The notes under the pieces were generated by a model, which was not told the DNA's origin, did not search any database, and worked only from the letters and a program-made list of their open reading frames with translations. Shown one piece after another: positions 14,783 to 22,659 of a DNA stretch of 40,476 nucleotides. Numbering within the stretch: the first letter of the stretch is position 1; every line of letters begins with the position of its first letter. The DNA comes from an uncultured Rhodospirillales bacterium (GTDB taxonomy: Bacteria > Pseudomonadota > Alphaproteobacteria > Reyranellales > Reyranellaceae): positions 1 to 40,476 of the forward strand of contig CADECW010000068.1 of NCBI GenBank assembly GCA_902825855.1, given 5' to 3'. A program made the position numbers and the translations under genes.

Positions 14783-15069
14783 GCGTCGGCGGTGGACCTG
14801 AGGCAACAATGTCCTCGGGCTCCCGCCACCCCCCACCGAATGCTTTCACCACGGGGGCAGCAGCGCGCACCACTCGAAGTGATGGTGCAGGCCAACCCCG
14901 GCGAGTCTGTGCGCCGGCCCAGCCCGCACCGGGGGATGCCCACACATCATGCCGCCCGCGAAACCAACGGGCACATCGGCTGGACAATCAATGCGGCCCC
15001 CTTCACCCCACAGGCTCGTCACAGCATACTGCCACTTCGGCAATACCAGCTGTTGGCGGAGGCAAAGCG
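14783..15069. other. 287-bp gap between the SGNH-hydrolase and cupin genes
   Basis: I see no convincing gene. A minus-strand frame of about 65 codons within it (14846-15043) resembles no family I know and has unusual His/Trp content. A good ribosome site GGAGG for the cupin gene lies at the right end. The stretch may hold the cupin-mqo promoter. Confidence 0.45.
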
Positions 15070-15480
15070 ATGATCCGGTGTGTGCGTCTGTGGACCGGCC
15101 AGGACCAGAATTCGCATGCCGAGGAGGGCTTCATCGACCTCGCGCCCGGCGCGCGCGGCGACTTCCTCACCGGCAAGCTCGGCGCCTCGCACGCTTCTTT
15201 TCAGGAAACCCAGTCGGGCGGCGCGTTCGAATGGCATACTGCGCCGGTCCGCCAGCTCGTCGTCACGCTGAGCGGCAAGCTCGACTTCCAGACGCGCGGT
15301 GGCCAGCACTTCATCTTGCAGCCGGGCGAGATCCTGCTGGCCGAGGATACGACGGGCGGCGGCCACAGCTGGAAGCTGGTCAATGACGAGCCGTGGCGGC
15401 GCCTCTATGTCGTGCTCGAACCCGGCACGACAATTCCTTTCAAGCGCACCGGCCAAGTCCGTGCGGGGGAGAGCGCATGA
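15070..15480 (+). CDS. cupin domain protein
   Basis: A 136-residue single-cupin protein. The barrel region runs from SHASFQETQSG through WHTAPVRQLVVTLSGKLDFQTRGG to LQPGEILLAEDTTGGGHSWK. The metal-binding first motif is only partly kept: one His in EWHTAP, the Glu of the usual motif not obvious, and His in GGGHSW, so metal binding is uncertain. The ATG at 15070 has GGAGG eight bases upstream. The stop overlaps the mqo start as ATGA, so it is translationally coupled to malate:quinone oxidoreductase. Substrate and role are unknown; it could be a small regulatory or dioxygenase-like cupin. Confidence 0.82.
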   Translation: MIRCVRLWTGQDQNSHAEEGFIDLAPGARGDFLTGKLGASHASFQETQSGGAFEWHTAPVRQLVVTLSGKLDFQTRGGQHFILQPGEILLAEDTTGGGHSWKLVNDEPWRRLYVVLEPGTTIPFKRTGQVRAGESA

Positions 15481-16976
15481 GCGACGACAGCGAAGTCATG
15501 AGCGCCGACGTCGTCCTGGTCGGCGCCGGCATCATGAGCACCACGCTCGCGGTGTTCCTGAAGGAGCTGCAGCCGCGTCTTCACATCGCCATCATCGAGC
15601 GCATGGCGGGTGAAGCACAGGAAAGCTCGGCCGCCTGGAACAATGCCGGCACCGGCCACGCCGCCAACTGCGAGCTGAACTACACGCCGATGCGCAAGGA
15701 CGGCAGCATCGACATCGCCAAGGCGCTCGAGGTCAATGTCGAGTTCGACATGTCGCGCCAGTTCTGGGCGTACCTGGTCCGCAAGGGCGTCATCGCCGCG
15801 CCCGCTTCCTTCATCCACCCCGTGCCGCACATGAGCTTCGTGATCGGCGAGGATCGTGCGGCCTTCCTGAAGAAGCGCCACGCCGCGATGAGCGCGCATC
15901 ATTGCTATCGCGGCATGGAGTTCAGCCAGGATCACAACCAGATTGCCGAATGGGCGCCGTTGCTCATGGAGGGCCGCGATGCCAACCAGGTCGTCGCCGC
16001 CACGCGCATCGTCAGCGGCGCCGACGTGGATTACGGCGCCCTCACCCGCAACCTGATGGACTACCTGAAGAAGCAGGATCGCTTCGCCGTGCATTTTTCC
16101 CACGAGGTCACCGACCTGCAGCGTCGCCCGACCAGCGACGGCTGGTGGCTCGACGTCAGGGACGAAAAGACCGGCGGGACACGCCGCATCGGCGCCCGTT
16201 ACGTCTTTCTCGGCGCCGGCGGCCGCGCCATCTCGCTGTTGCAGAAGTCCGGCATCCCGGAGGCCAAGGGCTTCGCCGGTTTCCCGGTGAGCGGCATCTG
16301 GCTGCGCTGCGGCAATCCCGAGCTCGCCTCCCGGCATACCGCCAAAGTCTACGGCATGGCGGCCGCCGGCTCGCCGCCGATGTCGGTCCCCCACCTCGAC
16401 ACGCGCATCATCGACGGCAAGCGCTGGATCCTGTTCGGCCCCTACGCCGGCTTCTCGACCAAGTTCCTGAAGCACGGCTCGCTTCTCGACCTGCCGATGT
16501 CGGTGCGGCCGGACAACCTCCTGCCTCTGCTGGCGGTGGCGCGGGACAACTTCCCGCTCGAGGAATACCTGGTCGGCCAGGTGTTCCAGAGCAAGGCCCA
16601 TCGCTTCAAGGCGCTGCGCGACTTCTATCCCAACATGAAGGAGAGCGACTGGGAGCTCGACGTCGCCGGCCAGCGCGTGCAGATCATCAAGAAGAGCAAG
16701 CTGCACACGGGCACGCTGGAGTTCGGCACCGAAATCGTGGCTTCTGCCGATTCCTCGCTGGTCGCCCTGCTCGGCGCCTCCCCCGGCGCCTCGACGGCCG
16801 TGTGGATCATGGTGCACATGCTGGAGAACTGCTTCCACGAGCAGCTGGTCGGCCACTGGGTGCCCAAGATCAAGGAGATGATCCCGTCCTACGGCGGCGA
16901 CCTCAAGACCGATGCCGCTCTGGTAGAACGCGTGCGCAAGGACACCGCCGAGGTGCTGGGGCTGCATACGGCCTGA
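15477..16976 (+). CDS. mqo: malate:quinone oxidoreductase
   Basis: A 499-residue FAD-dependent peripheral membrane enzyme that oxidises malate to oxaloacetate and passes electrons to quinone, bypassing NAD-dependent malate dehydrogenase. The N-terminal dinucleotide-binding motif is VVLVGAGIMSTTLAVFL. Mqo signatures follow: ESSAAWNNAGTGHAANCELNYTP, then IHPVPHMSFV, FAGFPVSGIWLRC and the C-terminal FAD segment LLGASPGASTAV. Length is normal for the family. The start at 15477 overlaps the cupin stop (ATGA). It converges with fumC across only 15 bases, putting two successive TCA-cycle steps side by side. Confidence 0.96.
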   Translation: MSDDSEVMSADVVLVGAGIMSTTLAVFLKELQPRLHIAIIERMAGEAQESSAAWNNAGTGHAANCELNYTPMRKDGSIDIAKALEVNVEFDMSRQFWAYLVRKGVIAAPASFIHPVPHMSFVIGEDRAAFLKKRHAAMSAHHCYRGMEFSQDHNQIAEWAPLLMEGRDANQVVAATRIVSGADVDYGALTRNLMDYLKKQDRFAVHFSHEVTDLQRRPTSDGWWLDVRDEKTGGTRRIGARYVFLGAGGRAISLLQKSGIPEAKGFAGFPVSGIWLRCGNPELASRHTAKVYGMAAAGSPPMSVPHLDTRIIDGKRWILFGPYAGFSTKFLKHGSLLDLPMSVRPDNLLPLLAVARDNFPLEEYLVGQVFQSKAHRFKALRDFYPNMKESDWELDVAGQRVQIIKKSKLHTGTLEFGTEIVASADSSLVALLGASPGASTAVWIMVHMLENCFHEQLVGHWVPKIKEMIPSYGGDLKTDAALVERVRKDTAEVLGLHTA

Positions 16977-16991
16977 GCAACCTCTTCCGAC

Positions 16992-18410
16992 TCACTCCGT
17001 CGCGACGTAGGGGCGGACCATCTTGCGCGGATCGACGATCTTGTCGAACTCCGCCTCGGTCACGTAGGCGAGCTTCAGCGCCGCCTCCTTCAGCGTCAGG
17101 TCGTTTTCCATCGCGTAGTGGGCGATCTTCGAGGCCTTGTCGTAGCCGATCACCGGCACCAGCGCCGTCACCAGCATCAACGAGCGGTCGACGAATTGCT
17201 TGATGTTCCTGAGGTTGGGCTTCGTGCCCTCGACCATGAACTTGCGGAAGTTGGTGCAGCCGTCGGCCATGATCGTAATCGAATGCATGACGTTGAAGAT
17301 CATCAACGGCTTGTAGACGTTCATCTCGAGATAGCCGCCGGCGCCGCCGAAGCCGACGGCGACGTCGTTGGCCATCACCTGCACCGCGATCATGGCCAGC
17401 GCCTCGCACTGGGTCGGATTGACCTTGCCCGGCATGATCGACGAGCCGGGCTCGTTCTCGGGAAGCTCGAGCTCGGCGAAGCCGGCGCGCGGGCCGCACG
17501 ACATCAGGCGGATGTCATTGGCGATCTTGTAGAGCGAGCCGGCGAGCGTGCGGAACGTGCCGGAGAGCTGCACCAGCGCATCGTGCGCGCCTTGCACCGT
17601 GAACTTGTTGGGCGCGCTGATGAACGGCAGACTGGTGAGCCTGGCGATCTCGGCCGCCGAGGCCTCGGCGAAGCCTGGCGCGGCATTGATGCCGGTGCCG
17701 ACCGCGGTGCCGCCGAGGGCGAGATGATAGACGCCCTTCAGCGCGTCGTGGATGCGCTCGATGTTGTCGGCCAGCATGCCGGCATATCCCGACCATTCCT
17801 GGCCGAGCGTGATCGGCGTGGCGTCCTGCATATGGGTGCGGCCGATCTTGACGATGTCGTCCCACGCCCTGGCCTTGGCCTCGATCGCTCCGTGCAGCGC
17901 CTTCACGGCCGGCAGCAGCCGCTCGACCGTGTTCACAGCCGCGGCGATGTACATCACCGACGGGAAGTTGTCGTTCGAGGACTGGGACATGTTGACGTGA
18001 TCGTTGGGATGGACCGGCTGCTTCGATCCCAGCGGCATGCCGGCGAGCTGGCAGCAGCGGTTGGAGATCACCTCGTTGACGTTCATGTTGAACTGGGTGC
18101 CCGAGCCGGTCATCCAGACGTGCAGCGGGAACATGTCGTGGTGCTGGCCGGCCAGGATCTCGTCGCAAGCCTGGGCGATCAGGCCGTGCACCTTGTCGTC
18201 GAGCCGCTTGCCGGCATGATTGGCATTGGCCGATGCCTTTTTCAGGATGGCGTAGCCGGTGATCATCTCGCGCGGCATGAGATCCTTGCCGATGCTGAAA
18301 TGCTCGAGCGAACGCTGGGTCTGCGCACCCCACAGCTTGTCGGCCGGCACGCTCACTTCGCCGAGACTGTCCGTCTCCTTGCGTACGTCTGCCACGGGCG
18401 CTCCTGTCAT
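16992..18410 (-). CDS. fumC: class II fumarate hydratase
   Basis: A 472-residue iron-independent fumarase that interconverts fumarate and malate in the cytosol. The superfamily signature loop is GSSIMPGKVNPTQCEA, with the catalytic Ser in it; other active-site parts are SQSSNDNFPS, GRTHMQDATPITLGQE and VGTGINA. Length fits homotetrameric FumC. It starts at ATG 18410 (MTGAPVADVRKE), with an ordinary upstream region of about 80 bp before the arfB gene. It ends 15 bases from the mqo stop, so the two transcripts run into each other. Confidence 0.97.
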   Translation of the reverse strand: MTGAPVADVRKETDSLGEVSVPADKLWGAQTQRSLEHFSIGKDLMPREMITGYAILKKASANANHAGKRLDDKVHGLIAQACDEILAGQHHDMFPLHVWMTGSGTQFNMNVNEVISNRCCQLAGMPLGSKQPVHPNDHVNMSQSSNDNFPSVMYIAAAVNTVERLLPAVKALHGAIEAKARAWDDIVKIGRTHMQDATPITLGQEWSGYAGMLADNIERIHDALKGVYHLALGGTAVGTGINAAPGFAEASAAEIARLTSLPFISAPNKFTVQGAHDALVQLSGTFRTLAGSLYKIANDIRLMSCGPRAGFAELELPENEPGSSIMPGKVNPTQCEALAMIAVQVMANDVAVGFGGAGGYLEMNVYKPLMIFNVMHSITIMADGCTNFRKFMVEGTKPNLRNIKQFVDRSLMLVTALVPVIGYDKASKIAHYAMENDLTLKEAALKLAYVTEAEFDKIVDPRKMVRPYVATE

Positions 18411-18487
18411 CGAGATGGGGTTAAGAGTGCTCCTGGTTAGTTAGTTCTTCCTCCTCTCTCTCACCAGGGGAGAGGCTCGCAGCAGCA

Positions 18488-18940
18488 TCAGTCGTTCATC
18501 GGCCGTGCCCTGAGCGACTTCAGCGTCCCATGATGCTTCTTGTCGTCCAGCCGCCGGCGCTTGCTCGCCTTGGTGGGCCTGGTCTTCTTGCGCGGCGTCG
18601 GCGGTCGGGCGGCGGCTCGCACCAGCTCGACCAGCCGGGCCAGCACCTCCTCGCGGTTGCGCTTCTGGCTGCGCTCGCCCTGGGCTACCAGCACCAGCAC
18701 GCCCTCGCGCGTCAGCCGCCGGCCGGCCAGCCGCTCGAGGCGCTGGCGCACGTCGTCCGGCAGCGACGGCGAATGGCGCACGTCGAAGCGGAGCTGCACC
18801 GCCGTCGAGGTCTTGTTGACGTGCTGGCCGCCGGGACCCGCGGCGCGCACGAAGCTCTCCTCGATCTCGGTCGGATCGATCACAAGCGCACCCGATATCC
18901 AGATCGGCGCGGCCTTGTTGTGAGCCGCGCCCGACATCAC
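18488..18940 (-). CDS. arfB: alternative ribosome-rescue factor ArfB (YaeJ-type peptidyl-tRNA hydrolase)
   Basis: A 150-residue release-factor-like protein that frees stalled non-stop ribosomes by hydrolysing peptidyl-tRNA. The catalytic GGQ sits at residues 37-39 in AAGPGGQHVNKTSTAVQLRFD, followed by the RF-1 domain core. The tail from about residue 110 is strongly basic (RKKTRPTKASKRRRLDDKK), the part that enters the empty mRNA channel; no codon-recognition domain is present. The start ATG at 18940 overlaps the ankyrin gene's stop (ATGA); the second codon is also ATG. It is the last gene of the rsmI-yraN-sirB1-gshB-ankyrin operon. Confidence 0.93.
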   Translation of the reverse strand: MMSGAAHNKAAPIWISGALVIDPTEIEESFVRAAGPGGQHVNKTSTAVQLRFDVRHSPSLPDDVRQRLERLAGRRLTREGVLVLVAQGERSQKRNREEVLARLVELVRAAARPPTPRKKTRPTKASKRRRLDDKKHHGTLKSLRARPMND

Positions 18941-19506
18941 TCGCGGGCGCCAGCCTTGCGCAGCAGGGCCTCGATGGCCGGCTTGCCCGCCTGACGGGCA
19001 TAGGCGAGCGGCGTGCGTCCGGTGAAATCGGCCTTGTTCGGATCGGCCTTCCTGGCGAGCAGCGCGCGCACGACCTCGGCATAGCCCCGGCGCGATGCGA
19101 TGCTGAGCGCCGTGGCGCCCTGGCGCGTCTGCGCGTCGACCTTGGCGTTCCTGGCGAGCAGGATCTCGACCATGTCGACGTCGCCCTTCTCGGCTGCCCG
19201 GGTCAGCGAGGTGTTGCCCTCCCGGTCCAGGGTGTCGGGGAAGGCGCCGCCCTTCAGCAGGGTCTCGACGACTGCGATATGCCCGGCGAGGACCGCGACC
19301 ATCAACAGCGGCTGGAAATTGGAATCGATCTGGTTGGGGCTTTCGCCCTTCAGCAGGGCGCTGCGCACTTTCTCCTCGTCGCCCTCACGCACCGCCTTGA
19401 CGATCGGCTTCAAGGTCAGCGGATCGAACTGCGCCATTGCCGGCCCCATGCCGAGCGCAATGCCGGGCAGCGTGAAGCCCAGTGCCAGCAGCGTTCGGCG
19501 TATCAT
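18937..19506 (-). CDS. exported ankyrin-repeat protein
   Basis: A 189-residue protein with a Sec signal peptide (MIRRTLLALGFTLPGIALGM, cleavage probably after AMAQ) and about four to five ankyrin repeats. These include QPLLMVAVLAGHIAVVETLLKGG, NTSLTRAAEKGDVDMVEILLARN, ATALSIASRRGYAEVVRALLARK and RTPLAYARQAGKPAIEALLRKAG. It is likely periplasmic and acts by protein-protein contact; no enzyme domain is present. The start at 19506 shares one base with the gshB stop codon (TGATG), and its own stop overlaps the arfB start, so it is translated in a coupled series. The partner is unknown. Confidence 0.9.
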   Translation of the reverse strand: MIRRTLLALGFTLPGIALGMGPAMAQFDPLTLKPIVKAVREGDEEKVRSALLKGESPNQIDSNFQPLLMVAVLAGHIAVVETLLKGGAFPDTLDREGNTSLTRAAEKGDVDMVEILLARNAKVDAQTRQGATALSIASRRGYAEVVRALLARKADPNKADFTGRTPLAYARQAGKPAIEALLRKAGARE

Positions 19507-20462
19507 CAATTCCTCCGGGTTGCCTGATAGCGTGCCTCGATGGCGTCCCAGATCTGGGCCTCGAGCACGACTCCGTCGAAGCGGTTGATCTGCTGCAGGC
19601 CGGTCGGCGAGGTGACGTTGATCTCGGTGAGGTAGTCGCCGATCACGTCGATGCCGACGAACAGCAGGCCGCGCCTGGCAAGCTCCGGCCCGATGATGTC
19701 GCACAATTCCTGGTCGCGATTGCTCAGGACGTCCTTCACCGCGACGCCGCCGACATGCATGTTCGATCGCGCCTCGCCCTCGGCCGGCACGCGGTTGATG
19801 ACGCCGACCGCCTTGCCGTCGATCAGGATGATGCGCTTGTCGCCCTGGCGCACCGCCGGCAGATAGCGCTGGGCGATCACCGGCTCGCGGCTGCGCTGGG
19901 AGAACATCTCGAGCAGCGAATTGAAATTCTCGTCGTCGGGCCGCACCCGGAACACGCCGGCGCCGCCGTTGCCGAACAGCGGCTTCAGGATGATGTCCTT
20001 GTGCTCGTCGCGGAACGCGCGAATGGCGCGCGCATCGGAGGAGATCAGGGTCGGCGGCATGACGTTGTCGAAGTGAGTGACGAACAGCTTCTCCGGCGCG
20101 TTGCGCACGCTCGCCGGGTCGTTCACCACCAGCGTCCTGGGATGGACATGCTCCAGGATGTGCGTCGTCGTGATGTAGGACATGTCGAACGGCGGATCCT
20201 GGCGCAGCAGCACCACGTCCAGGGTCGTCAGGTCGAGCATCTCGGGCGCCCCAAGGGAGAAATGGTTGCCTTTCTCGCGGCGCAACTTCATCGGCTGGGC
20301 GCGGGCCAGCACCTTGCGGTCGCGGAAGATCAGGTCGGGCGGCGTGTAGTGCCAGACCGTGTAGCCGCGCCGCTCCGCCTCGAGGCCCAGCACGAAGGTG
20401 GAATCGCCATCGATGTCGATGCTCGACACATGGTCCATCTGGATGGCGACGTTCAGCTTCAT
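19506..20462 (-). CDS. gshB: glutathione synthetase
   Basis: A 318-residue ATP-grasp enzyme that joins gamma-glutamylcysteine and glycine to make glutathione in the cytosol. It starts MKLNVAIQMDHVSSIDIDGD, the usual GshB beginning, and contains RQDPPFDMSYITTTHILE, NDPASVRNAPEKLF, the ATP-grasp loop KPLFGNGGAGVFRV, and the metal-binding end FVGIDVIGDYLTEINVTSPTGLQ (given here as the part from FVGID to SPTG). Length is standard. It sits between the SirB1-like gene (45 bp upstream) and the ankyrin gene. The gshB-yraN-rsmI association is common in alphaproteobacteria. Confidence 0.96.
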   Translation of the reverse strand: MKLNVAIQMDHVSSIDIDGDSTFVLGLEAERRGYTVWHYTPPDLIFRDRKVLARAQPMKLRREKGNHFSLGAPEMLDLTTLDVVLLRQDPPFDMSYITTTHILEHVHPRTLVVNDPASVRNAPEKLFVTHFDNVMPPTLISSDARAIRAFRDEHKDIILKPLFGNGGAGVFRVRPDDENFNSLLEMFSQRSREPVIAQRYLPAVRQGDKRIILIDGKAVGVINRVPAEGEARSNMHVGGVAVKDVLSNRDQELCDIIGPELARRGLLFVGIDVIGDYLTEINVTSPTGLQQINRFDGVVLEAQIWDAIEARYQATRRN

Positions 20463-20507
20463 GATCGGCAGGTTCCCGTGGAGAGGTGTCGGCGGCTTGC
20501 GCCGAAT

Positions 20508-21341
20508 TCAGTTAAGCCCCCGCCGCAGTTCCTGCAACAGGCTCGACACACGCTCGCGCACCGCCGGATCGCCGGCGCTGCCGTCGATGCTGAGAAAGCG
20601 CTCGAAAGCGGCGATGGCGGCGCGCCGCTTGTCCAGCCGGGCATTGAGCTGGCCGGCCTCGAACAGCAGCTCCGGCCGGTCCGGCGCGACCGCGAGCATG
20701 CGGTCCAGCGACTGCGCCGCGGCTGGCCACTCTTCGCGATTGGCGAGCCGCAGGCGGATATTGTTCTCGAGCCGGAGCAGCACGTCGCGATCCGACACCG
20801 GATCGAAATGCCGGGGACTGAGCTCGGCCTCTTGCCCCAGCACCCGACGCAGCAGGCCGCGCAGGTCGGCGGCGTCGCGCACCGTGCCGTCGTGGAACGG
20901 ATCGACCACGTGCCGCGCGCCGTCGATGCCGACCCGGATCAGGAAATGCGCCGGGAAAGCCAGGCCCTCGGCCTCCCAGCCCTGGCGGCGGGCGACATCG
21001 AGATAAAGGATCGACAGCGCAACCGGCAGGCCCTTGCGTCGCTCGATGACGCGCACGAGGTCGGCATTCTGCAGGTCGTCGTAGGACTCCGCGTCGCCGC
21101 GATAGCCGTAGGAACGGGCGATCACCTCGGCAAGCGACTCGGGCGACGCGCCCCGGCGCCGCACCAGGTCGGCAAGATCGGACGCCATCGAGACGACATG
21201 CTGACGGAACGGCGTGAGGTCGACCGGCTCGGCGCGCCGCAGCTGGCTCAAGGTCAGCGCCGCCTCGAGGAGGTCGAGACGCTGTCCGTCACCCGCACAC
21301 AGATCGCGGAGGCGCGCCAGCTTGCCGTCGGACTGAGTCAA
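20508..21341 (-). CDS. SirB1-family protein (transglutaminase-like plus TPR)
   Basis: A 277-residue protein of the SirB1/YchA family. The central transglutaminase-like region has RKGLPVALSILYLDVARRQG, then FPAHFLIRVG and VVDPFHDG; the usual catalytic Cys of true transglutaminases is not present, as is normal in this family. The C-terminal part (from about residue 205) is a TPR-like helical segment (AAQSLDRMLAVAPDRPELLFEAG, AIAAFERFLSI). No ATG lies between the YraN stop and the conserved part; I chose TTG at 21341 (MTQSDGKLARLRD), with CGGAG upstream. Biochemical function is not established. It is inserted between yraN and gshB in the operon. Confidence 0.85.
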   Translation of the reverse strand: MTQSDGKLARLRDLCAGDGQRLDLLEAALTLSQLRRAEPVDLTPFRQHVVSMASDLADLVRRRGASPESLAEVIARSYGYRGDAESYDDLQNADLVRVIERRKGLPVALSILYLDVARRQGWEAEGLAFPAHFLIRVGIDGARHVVDPFHDGTVRDAADLRGLLRRVLGQEAELSPRHFDPVSDRDVLLRLENNIRLRLANREEWPAAAQSLDRMLAVAPDRPELLFEAGQLNARLDKRRAAIAAFERFLSIDGSAGDPAVRERVSSLLQELRRGLN

Positions 21342-21357
21342 TCTACGCTCCGGGCAT

Positions 21358-21723
21358 TCACTCCGGCGCCCGCCAGACGTCGGGCAGATGGCGCGGCCAC
21401 AGCCCGCCGACCAACACCGCATCGAAGCGCACCGAATGGGCGGCATAGTGCGGATGGCGCGCCAGGTAGAGGCTTGCCGCGCGCGCCACACGTCCGAACT
21501 GGCGGCTGCCGAGCGCGTCGGTGGCGGTAGCGACATCGGCGCGCGCCTTGACCTCGACGAAGGCGAGCACGCCGCCGCGCCGCACCACGATGTCGATCTC
21601 GCCAAGCTTGGTCTTGTAACGCCGCGCCAGCACGGAGTAGCCCGCGAGCCGCAAGCGCCATACGGCGCGCCATTCGGCGACATGGCCCAGCCGATGGGCC
21701 GCCTGGCGCGCCTGGATCGTCAT
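21358..21723 (-). CDS. yraN: YraN/UPF0102 family nuclease-fold protein
   Basis: A 121-residue protein with the Holliday-junction-resolvase-like (PD-D/ExK) fold of UPF0102. The motif GEIDIVVRRGGVLAFVEVKAR carries the Asp and Glu-x-Lys residues of this nuclease superfamily. Other conserved parts are AAHRLGHVAEWRAVWRLRL and RFDAVLVG. Its reaction is not clearly established. It starts 10 bp after the rsmI stop and ends 16 bp before the SirB1-like start, the usual rsmI-yraN pairing. Confidence 0.93.
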   Translation of the reverse strand: MTIQARQAAHRLGHVAEWRAVWRLRLAGYSVLARRYKTKLGEIDIVVRRGGVLAFVEVKARADVATATDALGSRQFGRVARAASLYLARHPHYAAHSVRFDAVLVGGLWPRHLPDVWRAPE

Positions 21724-21733
21724 GACGGTGTCC

Positions 21734-22630
21734 TCATGGCCGGGCCTCGCGTCGGAGCTCCAGCGCGCGGGCGTAGACTTCGCGGCGCTTCAGACCATAG
21801 CGGGCCGCGACTTCGGCGGCCGCGTCCTTGACCGAGGCGCCGGCCAGCGCCGTGCGCAATGCTTCGTCGAGCACGCCCGCCTGGGGCGCCGCCTCCTCGG
21901 CGGCCGCACCGATCACGACGGCGATCTCGCCCTTGACGTCGGGGTGCGTCGCATAGTGCGCGGCGAGTTCGTCGAGCGGCCCGCGGCGCACTTCCTCGAA
22001 CAGCTTGGTGAGCTCGCGCGCCACGGCGGCCGGCCGCGCACCCAGAAGCTCGGCGAGGTCGGCGAGCGACACGGCGAGCCGATGCGGCGCCTCGAAGAAC
22101 ATCAATGTCGCCGGCAGTGACGCCACCGCGCCGATCGCGCGCCGCCGCTCCCCCACCTTGGCCGGCAGGAAGCCGCCGAAGAAGAAGCGGTCGGTCGGCA
22201 GGCCCGACAGCGCCAGAGCCATGGGCACGGCCGAGGCGCCGGGCGCCGACGTCACCGCGAGGCCACGGGCGAGCGCTGCACGGACCAGGCGATAACCAGG
22301 ATCGGAGATCAGCGGCATGCCGGCGTCAGACACCAGCGCCACCCGCTTGCCCGCCTCGAGAGCGCGCACGATCTTCGCCTCATGGGCGTCCTGGGTGGCG
22401 TCGCTGTAGGCCACGGTCGGTGCGGAAATGCCGTAGTGGCCGGCAAGCTTGGCGAACACGCGGGTGTCCTCGCAGGCGATCAGGTCGGAAGCATGCAGGA
22501 CATCGAGCGCCCGCAGCGTGATGTCACGCATATTGCCGATCGGGGTGGCAACAATATGCAGGCCGGCCGCCAGCGGCGGTTTACGCGGCGCCTGCCCATC
22601 GCTAGCCTGTGACCGTTCGTCCACGTCCAT
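21734..22630 (-). CDS. rsmI: 16S rRNA (cytidine(1402)-2'-O)-methyltransferase
   Basis: A 298-residue SAM-dependent tetrapyrrole-methylase-fold enzyme that methylates the ribose of C1402 in the 16S rRNA decoding centre. Family signatures are LHIVATPIGNMRDITLRAL, ACEDTRVFAKLAGHYGI, VALVSDAGMPLISDPGYRLV, TSAPGASAVPMALALSGLP, FEAPHRLAVSLADL and ARELTKLFEEVRRGPL. The N-terminal 20 or so residues are variable, so the exact start is less sure. It diverges from the LpoA-like gene with about 30 bp between starts, and leads the operon rsmI-yraN-sirB1-gshB-ankyrin-arfB. Confidence 0.96.
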   Translation of the reverse strand: MDVDERSQASDGQAPRKPPLAAGLHIVATPIGNMRDITLRALDVLHASDLIACEDTRVFAKLAGHYGISAPTVAYSDATQDAHEAKIVRALEAGKRVALVSDAGMPLISDPGYRLVRAALARGLAVTSAPGASAVPMALALSGLPTDRFFFGGFLPAKVGERRRAIGAVASLPATLMFFEAPHRLAVSLADLAELLGARPAAVARELTKLFEEVRRGPLDELAAHYATHPDVKGEIAVVIGAAAEEAAPQAGVLDEALRTALAGASVKDAAAEVAARYGLKRREVYARALELRREARP

Positions 22631-22659
22631 CTGCAGCCGTTCGCCGGAGTTTCGTGCCG

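Noticed and set aside
14846..15043. Minus-strand frame in the gap before the cupin gene, considered as a transposase remnant
   Set aside because: No transposase motif, no inverted terminal repeats or target duplications can be seen; composition alone is not enough.
15405..16967. Minus-strand open frame of about 520 codons opposite mqo
   Set aside because: Mirror frame of mqo; composition is rich in Ala, Asp, His, Arg and Val with no motif. The same holds for the plus-strand frame at 17118-18440 opposite fumC and the minus-strand frame at 26535-28466 opposite the DUF255 gene.
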